6,198 bases of DNA from Rubripirellula sp. (GCA_029287555.1 JARFQX010000708.1:1-6198); one strand, 5' to 3'. Shown: positions 1 through 5,532, counted from the first letter of the stretch. Translations and numbers: made by a program. Notes: generated from the sequence alone by a model not told the origin.

Positions 1-393
1 GGCCAGCTCCGGCATTGGCTCCCGACGTGATGCGTTGAACTCGTCGAGCATTGCCGGCAGCGACTGCTCGACAAAGGCGTGACCGATTTCGAGAGGATGG
101 CCGGTGGTAGGCAAATTGGCCCAGACCCCCGCCAGTTGATCGCAGAAGGCTGTCATCGCCTCGTAGCGTTCCGCGTATGTCATCGTGGCACTCGGCCACG
201 CCCACGTTACTGAAAGTGGCGTCTCACCCCATCCGTCGGCCGTGCGGCCGTCGATCCCTTCGACTTTGACGGCCACGCGAATGCAATTGACCGACGAAAC
301 CGATTCGGCACCGAACTTGAGCGGCATCCGCATCTCCACCGGCAGATAACAGTACGAGACGGAAGTAATCCGCATGTCGGTCGGCTTGGACAT
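1..393 (-). CDS. Enolase-superfamily enzyme (mandelate racemase / muconate lactonizing type), N-terminal part
   Basis: This is the first 131 codons of a gene that continues past the left edge. The protein begins MSKPTDMRITSVSYCYLPVE and continues with a beta-rich stretch resembling the N-terminal capping domain of mandelate racemase/muconate lactonizing enzymes. Features that fit are the MPLKFG segment near residues 23-28, a strand with CIRVAVKVEG (37-46), and the DGWGETPLS turn (53-61), which matches the family's typical 'GxGE' position. The catalytic barrel, with its metal ligands and Lys/His bases, lies outside the window, so substrate and reaction cannot be assigned. Family members abstract an alpha proton from a carboxylate substrate with Mg2+ bound, normally in the cytoplasm, and no signal peptide is seen here. 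The ATG at 393 is supported by GAGGG (minus strand, 403-399) five bases upstream. The family call comes from pattern recognition; the start is fairly secure. Confidence 0.75.
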   Translation of the reverse strand, partial: MSKPTDMRITSVSYCYLPVEMRMPLKFGAESVSSVNCIRVAVKVEGIDGRTADGWGETPLSVTWAWPSATMTYAERYEAMTAFCDQLAGVWANLPTTGHPLEIGHAFVEQSLPAMLDEFNASRREPMPELA

Positions 394-430
394 TTGCACC
401 CTCGTGATCGGAGCCCGTGGTTGCGGGACG

Positions 431-474
431 GCATGACTTGGCGGGACAGCATGACTTGGCGGAACAGCATGACG
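431..474. repeat. 18-bp tandem direct repeat upstream of the enolase-superfamily gene
   Basis: Two 18-bp units, GCATGACTTGGCGGGACA (431-448) and GCATGACTTGGCGGAACA (449-466), differ at one base. A partial third unit, GCATGACG, follows at 467-474. A degenerate half unit (TTG-CGGGACG) lies just before at 421-430. The array is 38 bp upstream of the ATG at 393 on the minus strand, so it is in the promoter or 5' leader of that gene. It could be a regulator binding array or simple slippage. It translates as a six-residue periodicity in either strand but lies in no credible gene. Confidence 0.85.
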
Positions 475-559
475 TTTGTGTCATCGAAGTCCGCGTCGAG
501 GTAGAAAGTCTAGCAAACGGTGGCGACTCGACTCGCCGGTGGGTCTCGCCGACGGCGTC

Positions 560-1000
560 TCAGGGACGAAGGGCTCGGGTCAGTTCTCGAAGATTCTTCG
601 GATTTTGGCCCAGGTCCCCTTTGCCGATTCGCGAACGGCTCTCAGCGACGAGTCGAGTGCCTCCGTCCTGCTCACTCAATTGCACGTAAACATCATCGAT
701 GAAGTGAAAGACGCGGGTCCGCCTGGTGAGATGCAATTGCAATTGATCTCCGGACTGCTCTTCGGATTGCATTTCCCAACGGGGCATGCTTTCCACCCAC
801 TGAGTCACTCGGGCGGCGACTTCGTCAACGCTCAGCTCAAAGACAATGGGCCGAAGCGAAGGGTCGGACGCACCATCGTCCAATTGAGCATAATTTGTGG
901 TGAGGTCGCGCTTCCAGTCTTCAAGCAGCGCGAAGAGACCGAACAAGGCCAAAGCAATGCCGATGACGACCAACCTGGTGGCGAGTTTCTTTCGTTTCAT
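560..1000 (-). CDS. DUF1499 family protein with N-terminal membrane anchor
   Basis: This encodes a 146-residue protein. A short positive start (MKRKK) is followed by a single hydrophobic helix at about residues 9-27, so the protein is probably anchored in the cytoplasmic membrane with the rest outside. The remainder matches what I know of the DUF1499 family. It has a VTQWVESMPRWEM segment (65-77), then alternating strands ending in RTRVFHFIDDVYVQL (94-108), and a conserved C-terminal block SRSRIGKGDLGQNPKNLREL (121-140). The biochemical role of DUF1499 is not established. Length and block order look complete, with no frameshift. No SD motif is visible before the ATG at 1000. An alternative ATG at 1007 is in another frame. 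The neighbours on the same strand are 158 bp upstream and 166 bp downstream, so co-transcription is uncertain. Confidence 0.85.
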   Translation of the reverse strand: MKRKKLATRLVVIGIALALFGLFALLEDWKRDLTTNYAQLDDGASDPSLRPIVFELSVDEVAARVTQWVESMPRWEMQSEEQSGDQLQLHLTRRTRVFHFIDDVYVQLSEQDGGTRLVAESRSRIGKGDLGQNPKNLRELTRALRP

Positions 1001-1158
1001 TCGTCATGGCCACGGTGTCCGCGAAGCCCATGTCAAGCACGTGCCGAACTGCGGTAACTGAAGTCACTCGAGACTGGCTCAAAGCATTCCAACAGGAGGC
1101 GAAGTCGCAGGCCAGCGTCTTTTCGATACTAGGATCACGGCAAGGTGGGACGCATCGG

Positions 1159-1497
1159 CTAGAGTCGACCGTCCTTCTCGAGCATCTCTCGATACTCATC
1201 TCGCTCTCGCCGCGTGGCCTCGAGGTCGAAGATCAAGTACTTCATGTCGAGGCGGAGTTGGGACAGTGCCTCTTGGACCAGATTCAAGATTCGCCGACGA
1301 CGCGTGCTGCATTCGATCACTCTCTGCAGCGCCGGGGTCACCGCGTCACGATAGCGTGCGGGCAACGCGTCGACCGCTTTGGCCATTTCCTGTAGTTCGA
1401 TGGGGGTCTCGTCGAGATTGTTCGCGGATCCGACTGTATTGGCCATACCAGGTTGCTCCGAAGCGGGCTGCAAGACGCGTTGATGTTTGGATGCCAT
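1159..1497 (-). CDS. Small helical (coiled-coil) conserved hypothetical protein
   Basis: This encodes a 112-residue protein with no recognised enzymatic motif. After a polar, probably disordered N-terminus (1-28), the rest is predicted helical from its composition. There is a segment with ELQEMAKAVDALPARYRDAV (34-53), then a strongly basic RRRR patch (66-69). A long amphipathic helix rich in Leu, Glu and Arg follows, with LVQEALSQLRLDMKYLIFDL (73-92) and EATRRERDEYREML (93-106). The final part has heptad-like spacing suggestive of a coiled coil. I associate this C-terminal block with conserved planctomycete proteins of unknown function, but that is recollection rather than a search result. 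The ATG at 1497 gives the MASKHQ start and is preferred. The frame stays open to a TTG at 1566 and also has an ATG at 1506, and none has a clear SD. The basic patch leaves nucleic-acid binding possible. Confidence 0.65.
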   Translation of the reverse strand: MASKHQRVLQPASEQPGMANTVGSANNLDETPIELQEMAKAVDALPARYRDAVTPALQRVIECSTRRRRILNLVQEALSQLRLDMKYLIFDLEATRRERDEYREMLEKDGRL

Positions 1498-1837
1498 CCA
1501 TTGCATCTGCGGTGCCGCGGTCCGTGTCGGTGGACCATCTATTGCCGGCAAACCCTTTCCTTGCAAAGACTTAGCGTGATCAACCGGCGGCCGTTGTCAA
1601 AACGAAACGTTGGAATTTTTCAACGCGGTTTCGACTTGGCTCCGAGATCTAAATCTTGTTATGGAAAGACCTTAGGCACGTGGCGCGGGGACGGCGAAGG
1701 GATGTGGACTTTGCGCATCACCGCGTCGCCATTTCCCAACAGCTACGAATTCGTTCGCTGTGAAATCTCTCGCCAGCCCTGGGCCACAGGGCAGTGATGG
1801 CGATTGTTTCGCGGTCGACCTCGCCGGTCAACAACCA
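1498..1837. other. Divergent intergenic region with two small inverted repeats
   Basis: These 340 bp separate the minus-strand coiled-coil gene from the plus-strand 925-codon gene and should hold both promoters. Two hairpin-forming inverted repeats are visible. One at 1608-1625 pairs CGTTGGA with TTCAACG, including one G-T wobble, around a short AT loop. The other at 1776-1792 pairs GCCCTG with CAGGGC around GGCCA, and lies in the likely 5' leader of the plus-strand gene. A perfect minus-strand TTGACA lies at 1600-1595, but no acceptable -10 box follows at normal spacing. I see no confident promoter for either gene and no RNA gene here. The plus-strand frame is open from a GTG at 1760, which I do not favour as the start. 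Confidence 0.5.
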
Positions 1838-4615
1838 ATGAACAGGCAACCCGAGGCAAACTCAAAACCGACGTCGGATGCGCCGGCCTGGCAAGGCCTA
1901 CCCGTTGGCGGCTTCCGGCGCGTCACGTCGTCCTTGCCGGTTAGCTCGTGGTTGATTTTCTTGGCGGCTCCATGGTTTGCCTCACCCGCAGTGGCCGAGC
2001 TTTACGATTCGCTCGACACCCACCCGCCGCGTTGGCACCTGGATGGTTCGGATTGTGACGCTCGGGTTACCAAACAGGGACACCTCTCCGACGGCGGTGT
2101 GGGGGGCGGAGCCTGCGAGAGCATTACCTTTACAGCGGGTCACGGATCGGAGGTGCGGCTGATCTATCCGATCGAACCGGTCATGCCATTGGATGACTTG
2201 ACGGCCAACGTTGCGGTGATGAGTGCCCGCGGTGGGTCGACCATAGGCTTTCGTGTTCGATACCCCTATCTTCGTGATCCAGAAACGCGACGGCCCGCTG
2301 CGGTCATCGTCTATGGGGCCAGCTACCAATCGCGAGGGCAGTTTGCCTCGATCGGCGTGGGGATGATCGAGCGCCCGTTGCGCATGAAGGCGATTGCCCT
2401 GCGGCGCCAGCACGGCAGTGACGCTGACTTGAAAGACGCCTACGTCGATGCCGTTGTGATCAACGCTTACAGCGGGCCGGGAACCACGCACCTGCGCATG
2501 GACGAGCTTCGTGTGGATGGCTTGATTCCAATCAGCGATGCGAATTCTGTTGGCCGCAGTTCCGCGAGCGACCGGGCGACATCGCTGCGAATGTCCGAAG
2601 ACTCCGTCTTGATCGCCGATCCCCGGACACCGTTTCCGCTCGGCCGAGTGACTCGCATTCTGCAACACAATGGCGAACCCTTGTCGTGGGTACGATCCCT
2701 CGGTTTTGATGCCGTGTTGTTGGCCGGACCGCCCGACGCGGAGATCCTGGGTGAGGCGATTCGGGCGCGGATGAGGGTGTATGCCCCACCGCCATCGGCT
2801 CCCGATCCATCGATCCAATCGTTGCTCGATCCGGTCGCTGCGTGGTATGTCGGCGCCGGCGAGGTGCTCGACCGTCGACAGATCAATCAAACGGAGTTGA
2901 CTTGTCGTCGGCTGAGATCTTGGCCAAGTCAATGGCAACGGCCTCTGGTCGCCGCGCCGTCGGAATCGTGGCGTCGTTACGCGTCGCTGCTCGATGGCGT
3001 GATCCAAGACTTACCGCCGCGAAATCGCGGACTCGGCGGCGGCGAGGAGGTGGCCCAGATGATGGAAGTCCGCCGCAGGATTGGCGATCGCGTTGCCGGC
3101 GGTGTCGGCATTGTCAGCATGCCGCCCGAGGCGATGGTTCGTCAAACCGAGTCGATCGCCGATTTGATCGGTGCACCGCGCCCGCAAGCCTTTCGCTGGC
3201 ACTCCATGTGGTTGCAGTCCATGCGTTCCATCGAGTCGGCTCCCGCCGCGATGCTGTTTCGTTCCACGCGTCCTCTCTCATCGGGTCAGCCGCTGGACAA
3301 CCAGCGATCGATGGCATTGAGTTACGTCAATCGAATGATTGCGATGATCGGGCCCTGGGTGGCCTCGTCGACTCCCGCTGCTCCGCCGCAAGTGGTCGGG
3401 GCTCCGTACCGCTGCACACGCTTGACTGGCGGGCCGACCGAATTGCTGATCCTGACCTCGATTGCCAACCGTGGATCCGAGGTACTCGCCGGCGATGGCG
3501 CCACCATGGAGATTCAATTGACGCCTTCCGATGCCGCCAAGACCGTCTGGCGTCTGACTCATTTTTCCGCCGAGCGGATCTCGCCGGAGACCACGTCGAC
3601 GGGCGCCCGCTTGCAGGTCGTTTCACCCGATGCGGTCGAGTTGATCGTGCTGAGCAGTGACACGGCCGTCGGCGGAGCCCTGGCAACCTCGGCGCAGCGA
3701 TTTGCGCGACAGGCCGGTCTGGATCGATGGCAACTTACCTCGGATCTAGTCGAACAAACCCGAGCCAATTGGCAGACCGCGACGTCGACTCGGGCATCGA
3801 GCCGAAGCGTGCCGTCGAACTTGATGGAAGTTGCCACGCGCACGCTGAGCGATGCCGAGCCGATGTATCGAGCTGGCGATATCGATGCGAGTCTCCGCAT
3901 GGCTCGGCGCGCCGACGCTTGGGCGTTGCGGAGCGAATGGCAACTTGCCGAGGCGCTGATGCCCGATTGGCCGCGACCGACCAGTTGTCCTCCGATCGAC
4001 CTGGGATCGGCGACGCTGCAGTCTTTTTGGCGGCCGCTGATGGATGATCAAGGTTGGGGCATCAACCGGATGACCAGCGGTTCACTCGACGATCCAAACT
4101 GGATGGACGACCAACGCTGGTCCGTCGGGCGGAGGATGGCGAGTCAAGCCGACAGCCGCGTTGAGCACATTACGCGGGGAACGTTCCAAGGTCCCGGCGC
4201 CCTGCGTGCCCGAGTCGTGCCGATCGCCGACGATCCCTTGCATGGCGGTTACGAGGGGACCGTGATTCAGATTCGCAGTCCGTCCGTTCGCGTCGCCGCT
4301 GGATCGGCCATTCGTATCGACACGCAAGTCAAGACGATCGGTTTTGGCGGTCCGCATCAGGGACTGTTGGTTTACGACACCATCGGCGGACAGGAGATGG
4401 GAGTCCTGGTGCGGGCTCGACCCGATTGGACACCGGTCAGACTGTACCGGCAGACGCACCAAGAAACGGAGGTGCACGTGATGTTCGAATTGATCGGCGC
4501 CGGCGAGGCGACGATCGACGAAGTGGAGCTTCGAGTTTGGGAACCGGAGTCGATCAGGCGGCCGCCGCTGAGTCCGATTGCAGAAATCGAGAATGACGAG
4601 TCGACAAGACGTTGA
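1838..4615 (+). CDS. Large exported protein of unknown function, multi-domain
   Basis: This encodes a 925-residue protein. From the ATG at 1838, a long polar N-terminus with FRR is followed by a hydrophobic stretch VSSWLIFLAAPWFASPAVA (residues 35-53). This is a plausible signal peptide cleaved after AVA, so the product should be exported. Residues about 54-230 look like a beta-sandwich of the carbohydrate-binding or concanavalin type, ending MDELRVDGLIPI. Residues about 255-510 alternate strands and helices (for example LGFDAVLLAGPP at 288-299), which could be an alpha/beta barrel reminiscent of glycoside hydrolases, but I cannot point to a catalytic acid pair. Residues about 520-615 are beta-rich, 660-720 helical, and 755-905 look like a second beta-sandwich, ending EVELRVWEPE. 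These domain calls come from sequence texture only. The frame opens at a GTG at 1760, but that would put 26 more residues before an already long n-region. No SD is seen. The family is not recognised; polysaccharide binding is only a guess. Confidence 0.8.
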   Translation: MNRQPEANSKPTSDAPAWQGLPVGGFRRVTSSLPVSSWLIFLAAPWFASPAVAELYDSLDTHPPRWHLDGSDCDARVTKQGHLSDGGVGGGACESITFTAGHGSEVRLIYPIEPVMPLDDLTANVAVMSARGGSTIGFRVRYPYLRDPETRRPAAVIVYGASYQSRGQFASIGVGMIERPLRMKAIALRRQHGSDADLKDAYVDAVVINAYSGPGTTHLRMDELRVDGLIPISDANSVGRSSASDRATSLRMSEDSVLIADPRTPFPLGRVTRILQHNGEPLSWVRSLGFDAVLLAGPPDAEILGEAIRARMRVYAPPPSAPDPSIQSLLDPVAAWYVGAGEVLDRRQINQTELTCRRLRSWPSQWQRPLVAAPSESWRRYASLLDGVIQDLPPRNRGLGGGEEVAQMMEVRRRIGDRVAGGVGIVSMPPEAMVRQTESIADLIGAPRPQAFRWHSMWLQSMRSIESAPAAMLFRSTRPLSSGQPLDNQRSMALSYVNRMIAMIGPWVASSTPAAPPQVVGAPYRCTRLTGGPTELLILTSIANRGSEVLAGDGATMEIQLTPSDAAKTVWRLTHFSAERISPETTSTGARLQVVSPDAVELIVLSSDTAVGGALATSAQRFARQAGLDRWQLTSDLVEQTRANWQTATSTRASSRSVPSNLMEVATRTLSDAEPMYRAGDIDASLRMARRADAWALRSEWQLAEALMPDWPRPTSCPPIDLGSATLQSFWRPLMDDQGWGINRMTSGSLDDPNWMDDQRWSVGRRMASQADSRVEHITRGTFQGPGALRARVVPIADDPLHGGYEGTVIQIRSPSVRVAAGSAIRIDTQVKTIGFGGPHQGLLVYDTIGGQEMGVLVRARPDWTPVRLYRQTHQETEVHVMFELIGAGEATIDEVELRVWEPESIRRPPLSPIAEIENDESTRR

Positions 4616-4685
4616 GCGAGGCGCCATAATCGCGTCCCGAACCACGGGTCGTTCCGATCCTCCAGGGCGACCGGTTTTCAGTGGC

Positions 4686-4709
4686 CGTCACGTCGTCACG
4701 TCGTCACGC
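4686..4709. repeat. 8-bp tandem repeat, three copies
   Basis: Three head-to-tail copies of CGTCACGT lie at 4686-4693, 4694-4701 and 4702-4709, the last ending in C instead of T. They sit in the 132-bp gap between the large exported-protein gene and the 71-residue gene, about 40 bp before the latter's ATG. The array may be slippage-derived. No regulator can be named from it. Confidence 0.75.
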
Positions 4710-4747
4710 CGTCCCCCGTCACACAGCCCGTCTCGCCGGCCCATCCG

Positions 4748-4963
4748 ATGCAGCAAGTCAAGGTCTTCAAGAGTGTTGATACCGAGATTCCAGAAATGGA
4801 ACGCCAGATCAATCGATGGATGCGAAAGAGCGGGGCCCGCGTCCTATCGATCACCGGCAATCTCTCGCCGAGTCCGCAGGCAGGTTCGGGAACGATGAAT
4901 TCCTTTGCCGCCAGTGATATTCTCGTGATTGTGCTCTTTGAAATCGATCTACCTCCAAGTTAG
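4748..4963 (+). CDS. Small conserved hypothetical protein, beta-alpha-beta-beta
   Basis: This encodes a 71-residue protein. A first strand QQVKVFKSVD (2-11) is followed by an amphipathic helix EIPEMERQINRWMRKSG (13-29). A second strand ARVLSITGNLS (30-40), a Gly/Ser/Pro-rich loop (41-55) and a third hydrophobic strand SDILVIVLFEID (56-67) complete it. There is no signal peptide, membrane helix or cysteine. The order of elements and the opening 'KVF' strand recall the small Firmicutes protein Cse60, and I associate similar short proteins with planctomycetes, but homology was not tested. The codon pattern and the regular strand/helix alternation argue for a real gene. The ATG at 4748 has no SD. 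It lies 132 bp after the large exported-protein gene on the same strand and might be co-transcribed with it. Function is unknown. Confidence 0.72.
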   Translation: MQQVKVFKSVDTEIPEMERQINRWMRKSGARVLSITGNLSPSPQAGSGTMNSFAASDILVIVLFEIDLPPS

Positions 4964-4969
4964 GGGTGG

Positions 4970-4995
4970 ATCGCGCCGCAGCGGCAAGACGCGAT
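4970..4995 (+). repeat. Inverted repeat just after the 71-residue gene
   Basis: ATCGCG (4970-4975) can pair with CGCGAT (4990-4995), and the loop contains a nested CCG/CGG pair (4976-4978 with 4982-4984). It begins six bases after the TAG stop. No T-run follows directly; the nearest is seven T at 5053-5059. It may contribute to 3' end formation or stability, but it is not a classic intrinsic terminator. Confidence 0.4.
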
Positions 4996-5062
4996 TCGAA
5001 CCTTTCCCGCGCGAACCTCGGGTCGCCGCCGCGCGTCGATTCCAACGCTTCATTTTTTTCTC

Positions 5063-5091
5063 TTGTCGGGGGCTTCTCCGCCAAGAATAAT
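5063..5091 (+). promoter_or_regulatory. Candidate sigma70-like promoter for the small RNA unit
   Basis: A -35 box TTGTCG (5063-5068, four of six consensus) and a -10 box AATAAT (5086-5091, five of six) are separated by exactly 17 bp. Transcription would start near 5097-5098, just before the first RNA hairpin at 5102. A seven-T tract (5053-5059) lies just upstream. The fit between the predicted start and the structured region raises confidence, but no start-site data are available. Confidence 0.5.
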
Positions 5092-5136
5092 GAGGCAGTT
5101 GTTTCGCGATGCCGCGTCGCGAAAGACCCTTTCCGC

Positions 5137-5187
5137 ACGATTTTTCGTCCCCTCTGGTTGGCACCCGGACGGAAAATCGTCCAACCA
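5137..5187 (+). promoter_or_regulatory. Competing RNA stems upstream of the SD (possible switch)
   Basis: Stem A pairs 5137-5150 (ACGATTTTTCGTCC) with 5167-5180 (GGACGGAAAATCGT), giving 14 bp with one G-U wobble and a 16-nt loop. The loop carries TGGTTGG (5155-5161), which is perfectly complementary to CCAACCA (5181-5187), directly after stem A. With no linker, full stem A and stem B cannot coexist as a normal pseudoknot. They should be alternatives, or stem B could form with only the top five pairs of stem A. Stem B is followed by TG and five T (5190-5194), like a weak terminator. The element ends eight bases before the SD. Confidence 0.6.
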
Positions 5188-5194
5188 TGTTTTT

Positions 5195-5206
5195 GAAAGG
5201 AGGTGA
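5195..5206 (+). promoter_or_regulatory. Unusually extended Shine-Dalgarno sequence
   Basis: The 10 bases AAGGAGGTGA (5197-5206) are fully complementary to the conserved 16S rRNA 3' tail. The preceding GA extends this to 12 if the tail ends in CUUUC, as it does in some bacteria. The AGGAGG core (5198-5203) lies seven bases before the GTG at 5211, ideal spacing for initiation. The 925-, 71-, 146- and 112-codon genes in this window show no SD, so this one stands out. Confidence 0.75.
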
Positions 5207-5210
5207 GCAA

Positions 5211-5252
5211 GTGGAATCTAGCTGTACTAGCCAACGGGGTGGTAACCCGTAG
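5211..5252 (+). CDS. Putative 13-residue peptide (leader peptide or micro-ORF)
   Basis: A GTG at 5211, ideally placed after the extended SD, opens a 13-codon frame reading (M)ESSCTSQRGGNP, ending in TAG at 5250-5252. It has one Cys and no run of a single amino acid as in classic biosynthetic attenuators. Its last codons form the hairpin at 5234-5250, so ribosome passage would disrupt it. After the TAG the same frame has no further stop up to the terminator T-run, so readthrough would lengthen it considerably; no recoding signal is recognised. The SD might instead mark a ribosome-binding RNA rather than a translated peptide. A competing frame from the GTG at 5203 starts inside the SD itself and is less likely. 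Confidence 0.4.
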   Translation: MESSCTSQRGGNP

Positions 5253-5256
5253 CACG

Positions 5257-5301
5257 TCGGCGGGCCGCTGCTTCGGCACGGCCACCCCACTCGCCCGCCG
5301 A
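5257..5301 (+). other. GC-rich RNA hairpin with UUCG tetraloop
   Basis: An outer stem pairs TCGGCG (5257-5262) with CGCCGA (5296-5301). An inner stem pairs GGCCG (5263-5267) with CGGCC (5279-5283), then has one bulged C, then TGC/GCA closing a C(UUCG)G tetraloop (5272-5275). Three bases, 5263-5265, can instead extend the outer stem to nine pairs with 5293-5295, so the two helices compete at their junction. UUCG loops closed by C-G are exceptionally stable in RNA, which supports function at the RNA level. Confidence 0.65.
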
Positions 5302-5321
5302 AACGGTGGCGAGCAAACAGC

Positions 5322-5365
5322 CCCGTTTGCCGGGATGACCTTGGTCTCGGCAAACGGGATTTTTT
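5322..5365 (+). terminator. Strong intrinsic terminator with possible competing upstream pairing
   Basis: CCCGTTTGCCG (5322-5332) pairs perfectly with CGGCAAACGGG (5348-5358), 11 bp. The 15-nt loop can add a few weaker pairs, and six T follow at 5360-5365. The 5' arm can alternatively pair with upstream sequence: GCAAAC (5313-5318) with GTTTGC (5325-5330), or AAACGG (5301-5306) with CCGTTT (5323-5328). These alternatives would block the terminator, but they are much shorter than the 11-bp stem. It lies 167 bp before the lactonase ATG. Confidence 0.88.
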
Positions 5366-5413
5366 ATGCGCCGGACGCTTTCCATTTTTCTTGCCCCCTT
5401 GCCGTTCCCTAAC

Positions 5414-5443
5414 TTGCCAACCATGTCCGGGATCGACGATGAT
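5414..5443 (+). promoter_or_regulatory. Candidate sigma70-like promoter for the lactonase gene
   Basis: TTGCCA (5414-5419, five of six) and GATGAT (5438-5443, four of six) are 18 bp apart, downstream of the terminator at 5322-5365. Transcription from here would give a leader of about 80 nt before the ATG at 5533. The -10 box is mediocre. A small inverted repeat (GTTGT 5466-5470 with ACAAC 5476-5480) falls within the leader. Confidence 0.3.
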
Positions 5444-5532
5444 CTGCGGGTCGCCCGCGGACGCCGTTGTACGCGACAACTGGCAAGATTCCCCGAGAGA
5501 TTCCTACTCGTTCGTGCTATCGGAGTTGCTTG

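Larger units (their letters stand above)
5098..5365 (+). ncRNA. Candidate structured small RNA / tiny-peptide transcript
   Basis: A promoter-like pair upstream and a strong intrinsic terminator define a unit of about 268 nt. In order it holds a perfect 8-bp hairpin (TTTCGCGA 5102-5109 with TCGCGAAA 5117-5124) and a 14-bp stem competing with a 7-bp stem (5137-5187). Next come an SD sequence (5195-5206) and a 13-codon frame from a GTG (5211-5252), whose end overlaps a small hairpin (ACGGG 5234-5238 with CCCGT 5246-5250). A GC-rich hairpin with a UUCG tetraloop (5257-5301) and the terminator (5322-5365) follow. In addition, GGGGTGG (5236-5242) can pair with CCACCCC (5282-5288), an alternative or tertiary contact. 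I could not match it to an RNA family I know. It may be a regulatory RNA, a leader for the lactonase gene, or an mRNA for a minute peptide. The exact 5' end is inferred. Confidence 0.6.

Noticed and set aside
476..1057. 193-codon plus-strand frame opposite the DUF1499 gene
   Set aside because: It is antisense to a recognised family, and its translation shows no domain or regular secondary-structure pattern.
1498..1566. TTG-started extension of the coiled-coil protein
   Set aside because: The TTG at 1566 has no SD, the added residues are low in structural constraint, and the ATG at 1497 gives a natural start.
1571..1600. Minus-strand promoter with consensus TTGACA
   Set aside because: The -35 match is perfect, but hexamers at 17-19 bp spacing do not resemble TATAAT, so it is not called.
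1760..1837. Upstream GTG extension of the large exported protein
   Set aside because: It would add 26 residues before an already long n-region, and no SD supports it. The ATG at 1838 is preferred, though the true start is unproven.
1982..3007. Long minus-strand frame opposite the exported-protein gene
   Set aside because: The plus-strand product has a signal peptide and protein-like texture. The opposite frame is rich in Arg, His and Pro, as expected for an antisense shadow in GC-rich DNA.
4636..4648. CCCG/CGGG hairpin after the large exported-protein gene as terminator
   Set aside because: Only four base pairs and no T-run.
5137..5187. Full H-type pseudoknot from both stems
   Set aside because: There is no linker to span the 14-bp stem, so the two complete stems cannot form together. 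Only alternative or partial pairing is feasible.
5301..5312. 12-bp match AAACGGTGGCGA shared with 515-526, as a possible second copy of the RNA element
   Set aside because: About one such 12-base coincidence is expected in a window of this size, and the sequences around the two copies do not resemble each other.
5203..5412. 69-codon plus-strand frame starting at GTG 5203
   Set aside because: Its start codon lies inside the SD itself, it has no SD of its own, and it runs through the UUCG hairpin and the terminator. The GTG at 5211 is far better placed.
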